The position numbers and the translations under genes were made by a program. This document shows positions 4,934-5,637 of a stretch of 5,637 nt of DNA, piece by piece (positions within the stretch are counted from its first letter, which is position 1; every line of letters starts with the position of its first letter). Under the pieces are notes generated by a model. That model did no database searches. It was not told where the DNA came from and was given only the letters and a program-made list of their open reading frames with translations. The DNA is taken from assembly GCA_013331625.1 (NCBI GenBank), contig DUGC01000005.1, forward strand, positions 1 to 5,637, written 5' to 3'. Source of the DNA: Candidatus Iainarchaeum sp. (GTDB taxonomy: Archaea; Iainarchaeota; Iainarchaeia; Iainarchaeales; Iainarchaeaceae).

Positions 4934-5548
4934 TTATTTCCGTTTCCTGTTCTGCCTTTGTTTTTCCAGTTCTGGCAAGGTTATTGTGGTATAGTTGTAC
5001 TCATCAATGGCTTTGGCCAAAGTCCTTCCAGTGCCTTGCCAATTGACCTGCCCAAATTTGCTTTGCATTTTCTTCAGAAATTCAACATAGTCCTGCGCCG
5101 TCCCGTTTCCGAACCCATACCTCTTTTTGATGTAGCCATCCCACATGACGAACAAATTCGGGTTTTTCAGGTGCATCAATTTTGATGCCCCAGTATATTT
5201 TACTCCCTTGATTGCGGACAAAATGTTGTACAAGGAAACAATGTCGCCTTTGAGCAAATCAAAATTTGCGGTTTCAAGTTTCTGGCCTTTCAATTTCTCA
5301 AAAACCGGATTGCATTCGTTTTCAATTGTTTGCTTGAACCCTTTTATGTCAAAATCTTTCATTGCATACCTGAACGTGGCAAAATTCCAGGTTGCAAGAA
5401 TCAGGAAAAATGCTTCTGTTTCAAAACCTTTTTCAATCAGCTTCAAAGCCATGTCATAAAACGTGCCTCTTTTTTCAAGTTCCTTAAAATCCGCACAGCA
5501 AGAATTCAACTCGTCCGCGGTTATTTGTTCAGAATTGAATTGAGGCAT
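4934..5548 (-). CDS. Uncharacterised protein with helix-hairpin-helix/DNA-glycosylase-like core
   Basis: The 204-residue soluble protein starts at ATG 5548 and ends at TAA 4936-4934. The N-terminal half is helical, with conserved-looking A52-T-W-N-F-A-T-F-R-Y61. The middle has I113-K-G-V-K-Y-T-G-A-S-K123-L-M-H-L followed by N129-P-N-L-F-V-M-W-D137-G-Y-I. I recognise this as a widespread uncharacterised type. The K-G-V-x-x-T-G-A-S-K helix-hairpin-helix plus an Asp about 20 residues on resembles the HhH-GPD fold of base-excision glycosylases. In that alignment Asp137 matches the catalytic Asp, but the position of the OGG-type catalytic Lys is Thr119. DNA binding is a reasonable inference; glycosylase activity is not shown. 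The C-terminus is basic (K-Q-R-Q-N-R-K-R-K). It is flanked by direct copies of one intergenic repeat and lies opposite in strand to the arsenic operon, so it may be a mobile or defence-type cargo gene. No Shine-Dalgarno sequence precedes the ATG. Confidence 0.75.
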   Translation of the reverse strand: MPQFNSEQITADELNSCCADFKELEKRGTFYDMALKLIEKGFETEAFFLILATWNFATFRYAMKDFDIKGFKQTIENECNPVFEKLKGQKLETANFDLLKGDIVSLYNILSAIKGVKYTGASKLMHLKNPNLFVMWDGYIKKRYGFGNGTAQDYVEFLKKMQSKFGQVNWQGTGRTLAKAIDEYNYTTITLPELEKQRQNRKRK

Positions 5549-5559
5549 AAGTTATCAGT

Positions 5560-5630
5560 AAAAATAATTGTGTGCGGATCAGTTCGCCCATCTATCGTCA
5601 TCCCTTTCGGTCAGCGTCATCGTCAGGTCA
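5560..5630 (+). repeat. Intergenic repeat, copy B, upstream of the 204-residue gene
   Basis: The copy opens with AAAAATAATTGTG (5560-5572, identical to 4669-4681), then CAGTTCGCCCATC (5580-5592), GCCCATCTATCGTCAT (5586-5601, identical to 4777-4792) and TCATCGTCAGGT (5617-5628, identical to 4816-4827). It starts 12 bases before the ATG of the minus-strand gene and may continue beyond the window. On the minus strand one frame open to the right edge would end in ERDDDRWAN with TGA at 5581-5579, which could be the tail of an upstream gene, but this is weak. Confidence 0.55.
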
Positions 5631-5637
5631 TCAAATC

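Noticed and set aside
5145..5459. Plus-strand 104-codon open frame
   Set aside because: Antisense shadow of the better supported minus-strand gene 4934-5548, with no promoter or ribosome site.
4669..5630. Insertion sequence or transposon bracketing the 204-residue gene
   Set aside because: No transposase, no terminal inverted repeats and no target duplication seen; the flanking copies are direct and imperfect.
4669..5637. CRISPR array
   Set aside because: Only three divergent, unevenly spaced copies; no constant repeat and spacer lengths.

Overview
The window looks archaeal. Several genes have an AT-rich TATA-like element centred about 25-27 bases before the start codon and no clear Shine-Dalgarno sequence, which is the pattern of leaderless archaeal transcripts. 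The MgtE/SLC41-type transporter is encoded as two adjacent half-size genes, an arrangement I associate with archaea. Gene packing is tight. I cannot fix the lineage; a DPANN or euryarchaeal metagenome contig would fit.

Left part (1-2143): a partial lipoprotein gene with HxH motifs runs off the left edge on the minus strand. It is divergent from a two-gene MgtE-like divalent-cation transporter operon (305-847 and 844-1527, four-base overlap). One near-symmetrical TATA element around 279 could serve both directions. A short AT-rich gap with an inverted repeat follows, then class I purE (1646-2143), standing alone.

Middle part (2144-4577): a roughly 300-base stretch holds only weak, unrecognised ORFs. 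After it comes an arsenic detoxification operon: arsR (2474-2755) behind a TATA box and a palindrome that is a good operator candidate, arsM (2759-3514), and an ACR3 arsenite efflux permease (3526-4577). ArsR would sense As(III), ArsM would methylate it and ACR3 would export it. As written, the ACR3 frame is broken by one missing base at a GGG run (3645-3647). Restoring one base gives a full-length protein of about 350 residues.

Right part (4578-5637): on the minus strand, immediately after ACR3, lies the first 18 or so codons of a DsrE-family gene, cut off where it meets the end of ACR3. Next come non-coding repeats in three partial copies (4669-4740, 4771-4828, 5560-5630). The same block occurs on both sides of a minus-strand gene (4934-5548) for an uncharacterised 204-residue protein with a helix-hairpin-helix/DNA-glycosylase-like core. 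The repeats, the truncated DsrE gene and the isolated cargo gene make this the most accessory-looking, rearranged part of the window.
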